The notes: generated by a model from the letters alone, not told the origin. DNA of 52,464 nucleotides from an uncultured Acidobacteriia bacterium (GCA_903909435.1 CAIVVT010000319.1:1-52464), one strand, 5' to 3'. Shown: positions 26,309-37,035, numbered from the stretch's first letter. Program-made: numbers and translations.

Positions 26309-29104
26309 ATGGAAATCCGCAAAGTATTGACGCTCCGTGGTCCGAACATCTGGGCGAACTTCCCCGTAATTGAAGCCTGGGTAGACCTCGGTGCCTGGAA
26401 AGATCGCTCTTCGGACACGATCCCCGGCTTCAACGACCGGCTAATGGCTTGGCTGCCGACACTAGTCGAGCACCGCTGCAGCGTCGGGGAGCGCGGTGGG
26501 TTCTTCCAGCGCTTGAGCCGCGGCACGTACCTGGCGCACATCCTGGAACACGTTGTCCTGGAACTGCAAACGCTTGCTGGAGTTGAAGTTGGCTTCGGCC
26601 GGGCGCGCGAAACCTCCGACGAGGGCGTCTACAAGGTTGTCTTCAAGTTCCGCGAAGAGAAACTCGCCCGGGCGTGCCTGAACTCCGCCCGCAATCTGAT
26701 TATGGCCGCCGCACAGGACCAGCCGTTCGACGTGAGCGCGACGGTGGAGCGACTGCGCGAGATGGCCGAGCAGAATCTGCTGGGGCCGAGCACGAATTCG
26801 ATCGTTGAAGCCGCCCGCGAACGCAACATCCCGTTCCGGCGTCTTGACGACCACAGCCTGTTGCAACTGGGCTACGGGGCGAAAATGCGCCGGATTCGCG
26901 CTGCGGAGACCGACCAGACCGGCTCCATCGCCGAATCGATTGCCCAGGATAAGGACCTGACGCGCACGCTGCTTCAAGCCGCCGGCGTGCCGGTCGCTCA
27001 GGGCTATCCCGTTTCGAGCGTGGAAGAAGCCTGGGAAACCGCTGAATACATTGGCCTGCCGGTCGTGGTGAAGCCGAGGGACGGCAACCAGGGCCGCGGC
27101 GTGACCACGAACCTGAGCACGAAAGAACAGGTGGTCGCGGCCTACACCGCCGCGCTCGCGGAGAGTTCTTCGGTGATCGTCGAGAAGTTCGCCCCGGGCA
27201 ACGACTACCGCTTGCTGGTGGTGGGCGGCAAGGTGGTCGCCGCTTCCCGCAGGGAACCCGCCCAAGTGATGGGCGACGGCCGCCACAGTGTCGCTGAACT
27301 GGTTGAAATCGAGAATCGCGATCCACGCCGCGCGGATCACCACGCGGGCAATCTGAGCAAGATTCACATTGACGAAGTCGCTCTCAACGTATTGAAGGAT
27401 CAGGGCTTTACCCCTGATTCGATTCCTTCCGCCGGTACGCTGGTCCTGATCCGCCGCAATGCCAACCTGAGCACGGGCGGGACCGCGATTGACGTGACTG
27501 ATCTGGTGCACCCGGAAGTCGCCGCGCGCGCCGTCGATGCCGCGAAAATGGTCGGACTCGACATCGCCGGTATCGACGTCATCGCCAACGACATCACGCG
27601 TCCGCTGGAAGCGCAGGCCGGCATCGTGCTTGAAGTGAACGCCGCCCCGGGGTTGCGTATGCACCTGGCGCCTGCGACTGGAGAGCCGCGTCAGGCCGGT
27701 GAAGCGATCGTCAACATGATGTTCGAGCCGGGCAACAACGGCCGTATCCCCATCGCTGCCGTCACCGGCACGAACGGCAAAACCACGGTCACCCGCTTCC
27801 TGGCGCACATCTTACGCGGCACCGGCAAGACGGTCGGCATGACCTGCACCGACGGGATCTACATCAACGAGCGCCGGATCGACTCGGACGACTGCAGCGG
27901 TCCAGCCAGCGCCGGCGCCGTTCTGATGAATCCGAACATTGAAATGGCCGTGTTCGAGACCGCTCGCGGCGGCGTTCTGCGCGCCGGGTTGGGTTTTGAC
28001 GAGTGCGACGTCGCCGTGATCACGAACGTGGGCGACGGCGATCACCTGGGGCTAAACTACATCAACACGGTCGAGGATCTGGCCAAAGTGAAGCGCGTGA
28101 TCGTTGACGTCGTCAGCGAGACTGGTACTGCGGTACTGAACGCGAACGACCCGCTGGTCGTCGATATGGCTCAGTATTGCCCCGGGAAAGTGCTTTACTT
28201 CGCCATCGATGGCAATCATCCAGTCATTCGGCAGCATCTGGCCGAGGGGGGCCGGGCCGTCTTCGTGAAGGGCCGGACCGTGATCCTGGGCGAGGGCAAA
28301 CGCGAGGAACCAATCCTCAATCTCGAGCGCGTGCCAATGACGTTCAACGGGCGCATCTCGTTCGAGGTGGAGAACACGATCGCCGTGATCGGCGCCGCCT
28401 GGGCTATGGGCATCCCGCGAGAGACCATTATCCGGCAAGCCTCCTGCTTCGCCACTGACGCCAGCAAGGTCCCCGGCAGGTTCAATGTGATGAAGGTGTG
28501 GGGTGCGACCGTTGTAGTGGACTACGGTCATAACGCGCACTCGCTGCGCGCCATGACCGAGGCGCTGGACACGTTCCCGCACAAGCGCCGCTCCGCGCTG
28601 TACTCCATGGCGGGCGACCGCCGCGACATCGACATCATCAATATCGGCGAGTTGCTGGGCAACGCTTTCGACCGCGTAATCCTCTACGAGGCGCACACCA
28701 TCCGTGGACGGGCGCCGGGCAAGATCGCCGAGTTGATGCGCGAGGGTCTGGCCAAAGGCAAGCGGGTCAAAGAGGTGGAAGAAGTGGAAGGCGCGATCGA
28801 CTCGATGGAGTTCGCGCTCAATACGGTCCAGCCGGAAGAACTGCTTTTGCTCCAGGCCGACACCATCGACGAGAGCGTGAACTTCGTGCGCGAGTACATC
28901 GCGCGTGCCCATTCCACGCCCGTCGCTCCCACGTCCAAAGTCCACAGCTGGAACATGGAACTGGTGAAGACCAGCGCCCCCGCCGTCACGCATCGCGCCA
29001 CTCTGCGCGCCGATACACGGCAGGAACTCCGCAGATTCTCCGCGCGAACAGAGCTCTGCTGCGGCATGCAGGGAGTCGCTCCGCGCGGCGCCAAGGCTTG
29101 GTAG
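26309..29104 (+). CDS. cphA: Cyanophycin synthetase CphA, copy 2
   Basis: This 931-residue copy has complete motifs: N domain with RGPNIWANFPVIEAW and HILEH at residues 77-81, ATP-grasp with VVKPRDGNQGRGV and EVNAAPGLRMHLAP, Mur-ligase-like domain with GTNGKTT from residue 487, ETARGGVLRAGL, and DYGHN near 737. It is about 70 percent identical to copy 1 by eye and collinear with it. ATG 26309 gives MEIRKVLTLRGPNIW, the family-like N-terminus; a longer upstream frame lacks similarity. It differs by a C-terminal tail of about 58 residues after REYIA, containing two Cys and many Arg. It heads the cphA-cphA-like pair, 113 bases before the degenerate paralogue. Confidence 0.95.
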   Translation: MEIRKVLTLRGPNIWANFPVIEAWVDLGAWKDRSSDTIPGFNDRLMAWLPTLVEHRCSVGERGGFFQRLSRGTYLAHILEHVVLELQTLAGVEVGFGRARETSDEGVYKVVFKFREEKLARACLNSARNLIMAAAQDQPFDVSATVERLREMAEQNLLGPSTNSIVEAARERNIPFRRLDDHSLLQLGYGAKMRRIRAAETDQTGSIAESIAQDKDLTRTLLQAAGVPVAQGYPVSSVEEAWETAEYIGLPVVVKPRDGNQGRGVTTNLSTKEQVVAAYTAALAESSSVIVEKFAPGNDYRLLVVGGKVVAASRREPAQVMGDGRHSVAELVEIENRDPRRADHHAGNLSKIHIDEVALNVLKDQGFTPDSIPSAGTLVLIRRNANLSTGGTAIDVTDLVHPEVAARAVDAAKMVGLDIAGIDVIANDITRPLEAQAGIVLEVNAAPGLRMHLAPATGEPRQAGEAIVNMMFEPGNNGRIPIAAVTGTNGKTTVTRFLAHILRGTGKTVGMTCTDGIYINERRIDSDDCSGPASAGAVLMNPNIEMAVFETARGGVLRAGLGFDECDVAVITNVGDGDHLGLNYINTVEDLAKVKRVIVDVVSETGTAVLNANDPLVVDMAQYCPGKVLYFAIDGNHPVIRQHLAEGGRAVFVKGRTVILGEGKREEPILNLERVPMTFNGRISFEVENTIAVIGAAWAMGIPRETIIRQASCFATDASKVPGRFNVMKVWGATVVVDYGHNAHSLRAMTEALDTFPHKRRSALYSMAGDRRDIDIINIGELLGNAFDRVILYEAHTIRGRAPGKIAELMREGLAKGKRVKEVEEVEGAIDSMEFALNTVQPEELLLLQADTIDESVNFVREYIARAHSTPVAPTSKVHSWNMELVKTSAPAVTHRATLRADTRQELRRFSARTELCCGMQGVAPRGAKAW

Positions 29105-29217
29105 ACTGCTGAAAGTGGGGCGGCCGTCCACAGCCGCGCGGGCGCTCCGGCGCCCGCAAGTTCAGCCTTTCTGCATAAGCGCTCCTGCTCCGGACGAAGT
29201 ATCCTGCGGCAAATCTC

Positions 29218-31281
29218 ATGCTTGTTCCTGATCTGACGAACGTCCGTGCACTGCGGGGACCGAACATCTGGGCCCGGTGTGCAGTGATTCAGGCGGCATT
29301 TCGCGCGCCCAATTTACCATCCGGGACTCCCGTCAGCCGATCGGACTCTGTTGCCAAATTGCGCGACCTGACTGCCTCGCTGGGCCCCCTCGGCGATCCG
29401 GCCTGGGCCGCCGCGACCGACTGGGCTGCCGCCGGAAACGACCGTTCGCTGGCCTTGTCCGTCGCTCAACTTGCCCTGGCGATCGAGATCGCAGCCACAT
29501 GCAGGGTCTCATTCTCCTCGGTCTCGCCCACCATCGAATCCGGCTGCTTCCTCCTAGTCCTCGAACTCGAAGATGAAGACATCGCGCGCGCGGCGCTGGC
29601 TGCGGCTCGCACCGCTTGCCGGGCGGCCATCGAGAACCGGCCCTACGATTTCGAAGCCGAAATTGAGCGCATCAAAGAAATCGGCAGCGATACCCTGCTG
29701 GGCCCGAATACGCGTGCCATCGCCGATGCGGCCACGCGACGCGGGATTCCGCTCCGCAGGCTCGACAAGGGCAGCCTGCTGCAGTTGGGTCACGGCATCC
29801 ACCAGCGTAGGATGTGCGGCGCGGAAACGGACCGCACTTCGTCCATTGGCGAGGATATCGGGTGGGAGAAACCTCTCTCCAAGGAGTTGTTGACCGCTGT
29901 CGGCATCCCCACTCCGGAAGGCCGCATTGTCGCCAACGCCGAAGATGCCTGGGCGGCAGCGGCCGAGGTCGGGGGCCTGGTGGTGGTGAAGCCGCAGAGC
30001 GCCAACCACGGCCGCTCCGTGTTCATCGGGCTGACGCAGCGCGAGGAGATTGCCGCTGCCTACGAATCGGCGCGCGAAACGGGGCAGGGCCAGAACGTAC
30101 TGGTCGAGCGCTGCGTCCTGGGCGCGGAGCACCGCGTGCTGGTGGTTGACGGTGCGGTCGCGGCGGCAACCCGGGGCGATCCGTTGTATATCAGCGGCGA
30201 CGGCATCCGGTCCATCGAGCAGTTTGTGGCCGAGTTGAACTCAGACCCGCGCCGCAGCGAAGCCGCCGACTCGCCGCTCTATGCCGTCGAGTTCGACGAG
30301 ATGACGCTCGGCGTGCTGGCACGCCAAGGTTACGAGCCGGTCTCTGTTCCCCGCGCAGGCGACCATATCCTGATCCAGCGCAATGGCAATCTGGCCGTCG
30401 ATGTGACGGATCTCGTGCACCCGGACAACGCGGCGCTGGTGGCCCTGGCGGCGCGCACCATCGGCCTGGACGTAGCCGGAGTGGACCTGGTAGTGGAAGA
30501 CATCTCGCGGCCCATGCGCGAGCAGGGCGGCGCGATTCTCGAAGTGAACGCCATGCCTGGGCTGATGATGCACCTGAAGCCCGGAGTGGGGGAACCCCGC
30601 CCCGTGGGCGACATCATCGTGGCCGCCGTGATCCCACCGGGCACCGACGGGCGGATTCCAATCGTCGCCATTCAGGGGAATGGGGCAACTGCGATCGCCC
30701 ACGAAATCAGCGCCTTGTTAACGGCTCATGGGCTGTGTGCGGGCGTCGCCTGTTCGGAAGGCACATTCGTCAATGGCCACCAAACCCGGCGCGCCGGCCA
30801 GACGTCACGCCACGCCGCCGACCTGCTGCTGCACCCGCTCCTGGAAGCCGCCGTCGTAGAGGTTCGCGATGAGGCGATCCTCCAGGACGGGCTCGGCTTC
30901 GACCGGTGTAATTTGGCTCTGTTTACCGGCTCGGATGCCGGTGAGTTAACGGTGGCGAACCGCGTTCTAGCGGAATCCGTCGCGGCGGACGGCACGGTGA
31001 TCCTGAACGCCGGGGTGCCCTGGGCGAAGGAGTTGGCTGGGCGGCACGAAGGGGAAGTCATACTATTCAGTGCGGACCCTCGGACGGCGGCTAAGGCGTG
31101 GGGCAAAACGGTCGTTTTTGCTTCAAGAAACGCCGTCTTCGCGAGCAGCGCGGAGCACGAGGAGTGGATTGCGAACCTCGACCCCGCGCCGTCCGCGGAG
31201 GCGCTTGAGCAGCGCCTGGCGGTCAGCGCGGCGGGCTGGGTCTTGCGCCGCCTGACAGCGCCGCCAACCCGTCCTGAATAG
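29218..31281 (+). CDS. Degenerate CphA-like protein (accessory cyanophycin synthetase paralogue)
   Basis: The 687-residue product aligns with CphA from its start (RALRGPNIWARCAVIQA) through the ATP-grasp domain (VVVKPQSANHGRSV, EVNAMPGLMMHLKPG). It continues into a shortened Mur-like part. Three things are lost. The HxxEH motif of the N domain is replaced by LxxAQ. The P-loop GTNGKTT has become a GNGATAI segment near 485 with no lysine. The whole C-terminal ligase domain with DYGHN is absent. It therefore cannot carry out the arginine step as CphA does. Roles as a partner, scaffold or Asp-specific ligase are possible. It reads through without stops or frameshifts, so it is a maintained gene. 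Similar CphA-prime genes are known next to cphA in some proteobacteria. Confidence 0.88.
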   Translation: MLVPDLTNVRALRGPNIWARCAVIQAAFRAPNLPSGTPVSRSDSVAKLRDLTASLGPLGDPAWAAATDWAAAGNDRSLALSVAQLALAIEIAATCRVSFSSVSPTIESGCFLLVLELEDEDIARAALAAARTACRAAIENRPYDFEAEIERIKEIGSDTLLGPNTRAIADAATRRGIPLRRLDKGSLLQLGHGIHQRRMCGAETDRTSSIGEDIGWEKPLSKELLTAVGIPTPEGRIVANAEDAWAAAAEVGGLVVVKPQSANHGRSVFIGLTQREEIAAAYESARETGQGQNVLVERCVLGAEHRVLVVDGAVAAATRGDPLYISGDGIRSIEQFVAELNSDPRRSEAADSPLYAVEFDEMTLGVLARQGYEPVSVPRAGDHILIQRNGNLAVDVTDLVHPDNAALVALAARTIGLDVAGVDLVVEDISRPMREQGGAILEVNAMPGLMMHLKPGVGEPRPVGDIIVAAVIPPGTDGRIPIVAIQGNGATAIAHEISALLTAHGLCAGVACSEGTFVNGHQTRRAGQTSRHAADLLLHPLLEAAVVEVRDEAILQDGLGFDRCNLALFTGSDAGELTVANRVLAESVAADGTVILNAGVPWAKELAGRHEGEVILFSADPRTAAKAWGKTVVFASRNAVFASSAEHEEWIANLDPAPSAEALEQRLAVSAAGWVLRRLTAPPTRPE

Positions 31282-32620
31282 CGCGCTTGTGGCGTCCCCG
31301 CACGAAGAACAACCAGGCCGTGCCGGTGAGCGCGGCCGTGCTGCCCAGCATCTTCATTTCAAATAGCCACACGGAGTGCGTCCCCTCCGGCGGGACGAAC
31401 GAGAAGCCGATTCCAGCTAGGCTCACGACCAGCCCGGACACCGCGCTCCAGCGGTACCCGTGCTTCCATGCGGCGGCGAACAGGTAGACGAACGGGATGA
31501 AGTAGCTGACGACCGTCATGTCCACCAGCAACTGGTAGCCCGTGCGAAGGGTCTCGCCGAGTTGCATCAGGACCAGGAAGATCGTCGAGGCGATCCCCAT
31601 GGTCAACAAGGCCACATGCGGCGTGTGCCAGCGCGGGTGCAGTTTGCCGAACGATGCGGGCAGATAGCGGTCCAGGCCAATGCTAAATGCCAGCCGCGCA
31701 CTGCCGCCGATCCAGGCGCCGAACTGCCCCATGATGCCGACCACGATCAGGCCACCCAGCAGAGGCGTCAGCCCCGGCAGGCCCCATTGCCGTGCGGCGG
31801 ATGCGCCGGCCTGGGCCAGACCCGTGACAACGTTGATGCGCTCGGGCGGCAGCAGGGCCAGGATGGAGAAGGTCCCGAGGATGTAGAAGCCGCCGATGGC
31901 CAGGCAGCTGATCCATGCGGCCCTACGGACCGTGCGTTCGGGATCGCGGATTTCGCCGCTCATGATGGATCCGAGTTCCAACCCGCCGAAAGCGAAGGCG
32001 ATCTGCGACCAGAAATTGAGGTTGCTCCAATTCCATTCGGGCAGCACGTGGATGGGTGTCGCTCCGCCGTGCCGGAAGTAAGAGGTGAGGCCTGCGGCGA
32101 TGATGGCGGCCCCGGCAACACAAGTGGCCACGGCTCCCAGATTCTGGGTCCACTTGCCGACCTGGAGTCCCACCAGATTCGTGATCAGGGCGAACCATAG
32201 TGCCGCCAGTGAGATCGTGACCACCAAAGCCCGGCTGTCAGCCATGGCCGGGTTTTGCGGAAACAGCGAATAGAGCGCCATCCCGATCCCGGCCAAAAGC
32301 AGGTTGGGAAAATAAAACAGGTTGCTGAGCCAATAGCACCAACCGCACAGGAAGCCATGCCACTCTCCAAAACTGATGCCGGTCCAGGTGTAAATGCCTC
32401 CCTCTTGCGGGAACTTCGCCGTCAGCCCGGCGACCGCCAGAGCCAGCGGGACGAAGAAGAACAGCGCAGCGCCGGCCCACAGGCCCAGTGAGCCGGGGCC
32501 GATGTGGGCGGCCGTGGCCAGCCAGCGGATGCTGACCACCGCAGCGACATTGAACAGGACCATATCCCGCAGGCCCAATTCACGGCGCAGAGCGGGGACA
32601 GTTTCCAGCATTTCACTCAT
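31223..32620 (-). CDS. APC-family amino-acid permease
   Basis: The 465-residue protein has about twelve hydrophobic helices. The first carries the family signature (MVLFNVAAVVSIRWLA) and the second the FPQEGGIYTWTG block typical of APC amino acid/polyamine transporters, followed by GEIRDPERTVRRA in the helix 6-7 loop. It would import an amino acid or related amine through the inner membrane; the substrate is not readable. Its 3' end overlaps the degenerate CphA-like gene by 59 bases on the opposite strand. That neighbourhood allows, but does not prove, a link with Asp or Arg supply for cyanophycin. Confidence 0.85.
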   Translation of the reverse strand: MSEMLETVPALRRELGLRDMVLFNVAAVVSIRWLATAAHIGPGSLGLWAGAALFFFVPLALAVAGLTAKFPQEGGIYTWTGISFGEWHGFLCGWCYWLSNLFYFPNLLLAGIGMALYSLFPQNPAMADSRALVVTISLAALWFALITNLVGLQVGKWTQNLGAVATCVAGAAIIAAGLTSYFRHGGATPIHVLPEWNWSNLNFWSQIAFAFGGLELGSIMSGEIRDPERTVRRAAWISCLAIGGFYILGTFSILALLPPERINVVTGLAQAGASAARQWGLPGLTPLLGGLIVVGIMGQFGAWIGGSARLAFSIGLDRYLPASFGKLHPRWHTPHVALLTMGIASTIFLVLMQLGETLRTGYQLLVDMTVVSYFIPFVYLFAAAWKHGYRWSAVSGLVVSLAGIGFSFVPPEGTHSVWLFEMKMLGSTAALTGTAWLFFVRGRHKRAIQDGLAALSGGARPSPPR

Positions 32621-32702
32621 GTTACCAACCGGGCAGTTGGCGCTTGATCAATGGGCCAGGAACGTCTCAGCGACGTGGACATGAGTAACCCTCGGCTATC
32701 TA

Positions 32703-32759
32703 CCGCTCCCTTACGGTCGCGGCTCCATCCGGAACGGAGCCGCGACCGTGAGGGATCGG
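32703..32759. repeat. Long palindromic intergenic repeat (REP-like), copy 1
   Basis: A left arm at 32703-32726 pairs with a right arm at 32736-32759: 24 base pairs with one mismatch and one G-T pair, around a nine-base loop. The core CGGTCGCGGCTCC is shared with the element at the right end of the window, so this is a dispersed family and not a single terminator. It lies between the Mini-III-like gene (stop 32788) and the permease start (32620), both on the minus strand, where it may also stop or stabilise transcripts. Confidence 0.8.
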
Positions 32760-32787
32760 TGCAGCTTTGGCGCGGGCACCTTCAGGC

Positions 32788-33180
32788 TTAGGCATGGCCC
32801 TGTTTTCGCAGACGTTTCTGCTCCTGACGCGTGAACAGCGGCATGAACGAACTTTCAATGTGAGCGAAAGCCGCCTCCAGCCCGTCTTTCTCATACACTC
32901 GGCCGATGCCTGCTTCGACGGCGGTCGGTTCGCCGAATGCCGCTAGAAACTGGTTCGAGCACATGCGCACGGCCTTCTCCCCGTCCAGTTTGCCGTCCTC
33001 GCGGAGGATCCGGAGCCGGGCGTACAGCGTCAGCACGGCGTCGCCGATCCAGGCCTGATCATGGAGCGCCTGATCGCGCAAGGCACGTTTCCGTTCGACT
33101 TGTGCGGGCGAAGCAAGTGGGCTCGTGGTGTCAGCGTTGGACTCGGTGCGCGGCGAAGGCATACCAGACGATCCTTCCAC
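32788..33180 (-). CDS. Mini-RNase III-like protein
   Basis: The 130-residue protein is a lone RNase III-type catalytic domain without a double-stranded RNA-binding domain. The signature helix reads DQAWIGDAVLTLYARLRIL with Asp47, and the second metal-binding helix reads TAVEAGIGRVYEKDGLEAA with Glu89. As in Mini-III enzymes, the first Glu of classical ERLEFLGD is replaced by Ala43, and the Asp three residues before Glu89 is Thr. Mini-III trims 23S rRNA ends in Bacillus. A similar RNA-processing role is likely, but substrates are not known. It follows rsgA by 58 bases, so both genes of the pair relate to ribosome maturation. Confidence 0.75.
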   Translation of the reverse strand: MEGSSGMPSPRTESNADTTSPLASPAQVERKRALRDQALHDQAWIGDAVLTLYARLRILREDGKLDGEKAVRMCSNQFLAAFGEPTAVEAGIGRVYEKDGLEAAFAHIESSFMPLFTRQEQKRLRKQGHA

Positions 33181-33238
33181 ACAATCGATGCCAGGCGCGA
33201 GGGAGGTGCGCGGCAGCTGCCGTTCGCAGGAACATGTG

Positions 33239-34276
33239 TCACCATTTGCTCCTGAGCGGGCTTCTGTACATCCGGTTCTGCGCCTTGCAGAGCAACTTGT
33301 CGCGGCGCTTGGCCTGCTGAGCGGTCGATTCGCGGCTCAACTTCAGGTAGTTGGCTACCCGTTCCGCGTCGAGCCGGCCAGCCTCCACGGCTGCGCTCAC
33401 CGCACAGTCCGGTTCACCCCGGTGCGAGCAGTCGCTGAACCGGCACGACGAGGCGAGTTTCGCGATGTCTTCGAAGACCACTTCCACCGGGCCGCCCTCG
33501 CTCCATACCTCCAACTCGCGCATGCCCGGCGTATCAACCAGCAGCCAGCCCTGCCGGAGCAGAAACAGCTCGCGGGAAGTGGTGGTGTGCCGGCCGCGGC
33601 TGTCGGCTGCGCGCACTTCGAAGGTCGCCTGCAGCAGTCCGCCCAGCAAAGCGTTGGCGATGGTCGACTTGCCGGTACCCGACATGCCCACCAGCGCCGC
33701 CGTGTGGCCGGGCTCGACGTAGCGGTGCAACTGCTCGACCGCCCCTGTGGCGACGGCCGACATCACCACCACAGGAGCCGAAGTCAGCCGGTCGATTTCA
33801 TGCAAACGCGACATGAGATCTGCGCAAAGGTCGCTTTTGTTGAGCACCACCACGGGTTCCGCCCGGCTCTCCGCGGCGAGCAGCAGGTAGCGTTCCAGCC
33901 GGCGTGGATTGAAGTCGCCGTCGAGTCCCATGACGAGAAACAGCACGTCCACGTTGGCCGCGACCACCTGCTCCGCATTCGCTTTCCCGGCCCGCTTGCG
34001 CGAGACGCACGAACGGCGGTCGAGCACCGCCCGAATGCGCCCGGTATCCGGCTCGAACGCGACCCAATCGCCGGTCGCGGGGCGTGCGGCGCCCGCGCTT
34101 TCGAGCAGAGCCCCGCACAATACCGCATCAAGTTCGCCCCCGGCCCAGACGACGCGTGCCCAACCGCGACTGGAGGCCGTTACGCGTCCTGCTTCAAGTT
34201 GCCCTGCCTGCCCGGCGCAAGCCCGGTCGAGCGCGCAAGCGTACTCGTTGTCCCATCCATAAAGAGACAGTTCCAT
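33239..34276 (-). CDS. rsgA: Ribosome small-subunit-dependent GTPase RsgA
   Basis: RsgA helps late maturation of the 30S subunit. The 345-residue protein shows the circularly permuted GTPase order: G4 (VVLNKSDLC) comes before G1 (GMSGTGKSTIANALLGG), G2 (GRHTTTSREL) and G3 (LVDTPGMREL). The N-terminal OB-fold region has TGDWVAFEPDTGRI. The C-terminal zinc finger is CRFSDCSHRGEPDC, matching the Cys-Cys-His-Cys spacing. The G1 loop reads GMSGTGKS, slightly different from the common GxSGVGKS. It is divergent from the copper operon. Confidence 0.95.
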   Translation of the reverse strand: MELSLYGWDNEYACALDRACAGQAGQLEAGRVTASSRGWARVVWAGGELDAVLCGALLESAGAARPATGDWVAFEPDTGRIRAVLDRRSCVSRKRAGKANAEQVVAANVDVLFLVMGLDGDFNPRRLERYLLLAAESRAEPVVVLNKSDLCADLMSRLHEIDRLTSAPVVVMSAVATGAVEQLHRYVEPGHTAALVGMSGTGKSTIANALLGGLLQATFEVRAADSRGRHTTTSRELFLLRQGWLLVDTPGMRELEVWSEGGPVEVVFEDIAKLASSCRFSDCSHRGEPDCAVSAAVEAGRLDAERVANYLKLSRESTAQQAKRRDKLLCKAQNRMYRSPLRSKW

Positions 34277-34492
34277 TGCCTGTGATTCCTTCTTCAGCGT
34301 TCAAATGTCGAGCGGGGAATGAGGAAGCCGGGAGGGAATACGGGTGAACACACTTCACCCGCGCGCCGGGAACCAGCGCGTGTACCCTACCGGACTGAGG
34401 CAATGACGGTCTGAGGCGACTCCAAACCGCAGTGTAACCCGAGGCGGCCGGCAGATCCAGCGTTGATTGACAACTCGAAGCCCGGGGCCGGA

Positions 34493-34514
34493 GTATAGGG
34501 GATGGGGGTATATG
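34493..34514 (+). promoter_or_regulatory. Candidate CsoR operator in front of the copper operon
   Basis: TATAGGGGATGGGGGTATA lies at 34494-34512, directly before the HMA gene start. A G-run flanked by TATA ends is the layout of CsoR/RcnR-family operators, and a CsoR gene ends this operon. TTGACA at 34467-34472 could be the -35 box, but the 21-base distance to TATAGG is long. The repressor would cover the -10 and ribosome-binding area. The site is identified by eye only. Confidence 0.5.
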
Positions 34515-34716
34515 TCAATGAAACTCGATCTGGCCATCGACGGGATGCACTGCGGCTCTTGCGTGCGCAGGGTCACGGTCGCTTTGCAGAAAGTGGAGGG
34601 CGTCGAACCGGAGGCGCTGAAAGTCGAAATTGGTTCGGCGTCGGTGAATTTCGACGCCGAAAAGGCCACACTGCAGGAGATTGTCGATGCCGTCAACCGG
34701 CTCGGTTTCACGGCCC

Positions 34717-34727
<11 letters not shown>
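34512..34727 (+). CDS. copZ: HMA-domain copper chaperone (CopZ-like)
   Basis: This protein of about 71 residues is a single heavy-metal-associated domain: [20 protein letters not shown] with the metal-binding MxCxxC (MHCGSC), then the beta-alpha-beta-beta-alpha-beta pattern and an ending GFTAHAI. It would carry Cu(I) in the cytoplasm to the CopA ATPase. Two ATG codons (34512 and 34518) fit, with a G-rich ribosome site that overlaps the proposed operator. Its stop codon overlaps the copA start by 11 bases, so the two are translationally coupled. Confidence 0.87.

Positions 34728-37031
<2,304 letters not shown>

Positions 37032-37035
<4 letters not shown>

Noticed and set aside
9403-32620. A cyanophycin-degrading gene (cphB cyanophycinase or isoaspartyl dipeptidase)
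   Set aside because: I searched the frames near the cphA genes for serine-peptidase or amidohydrolase signatures and saw none; it may lie elsewhere in the genome.
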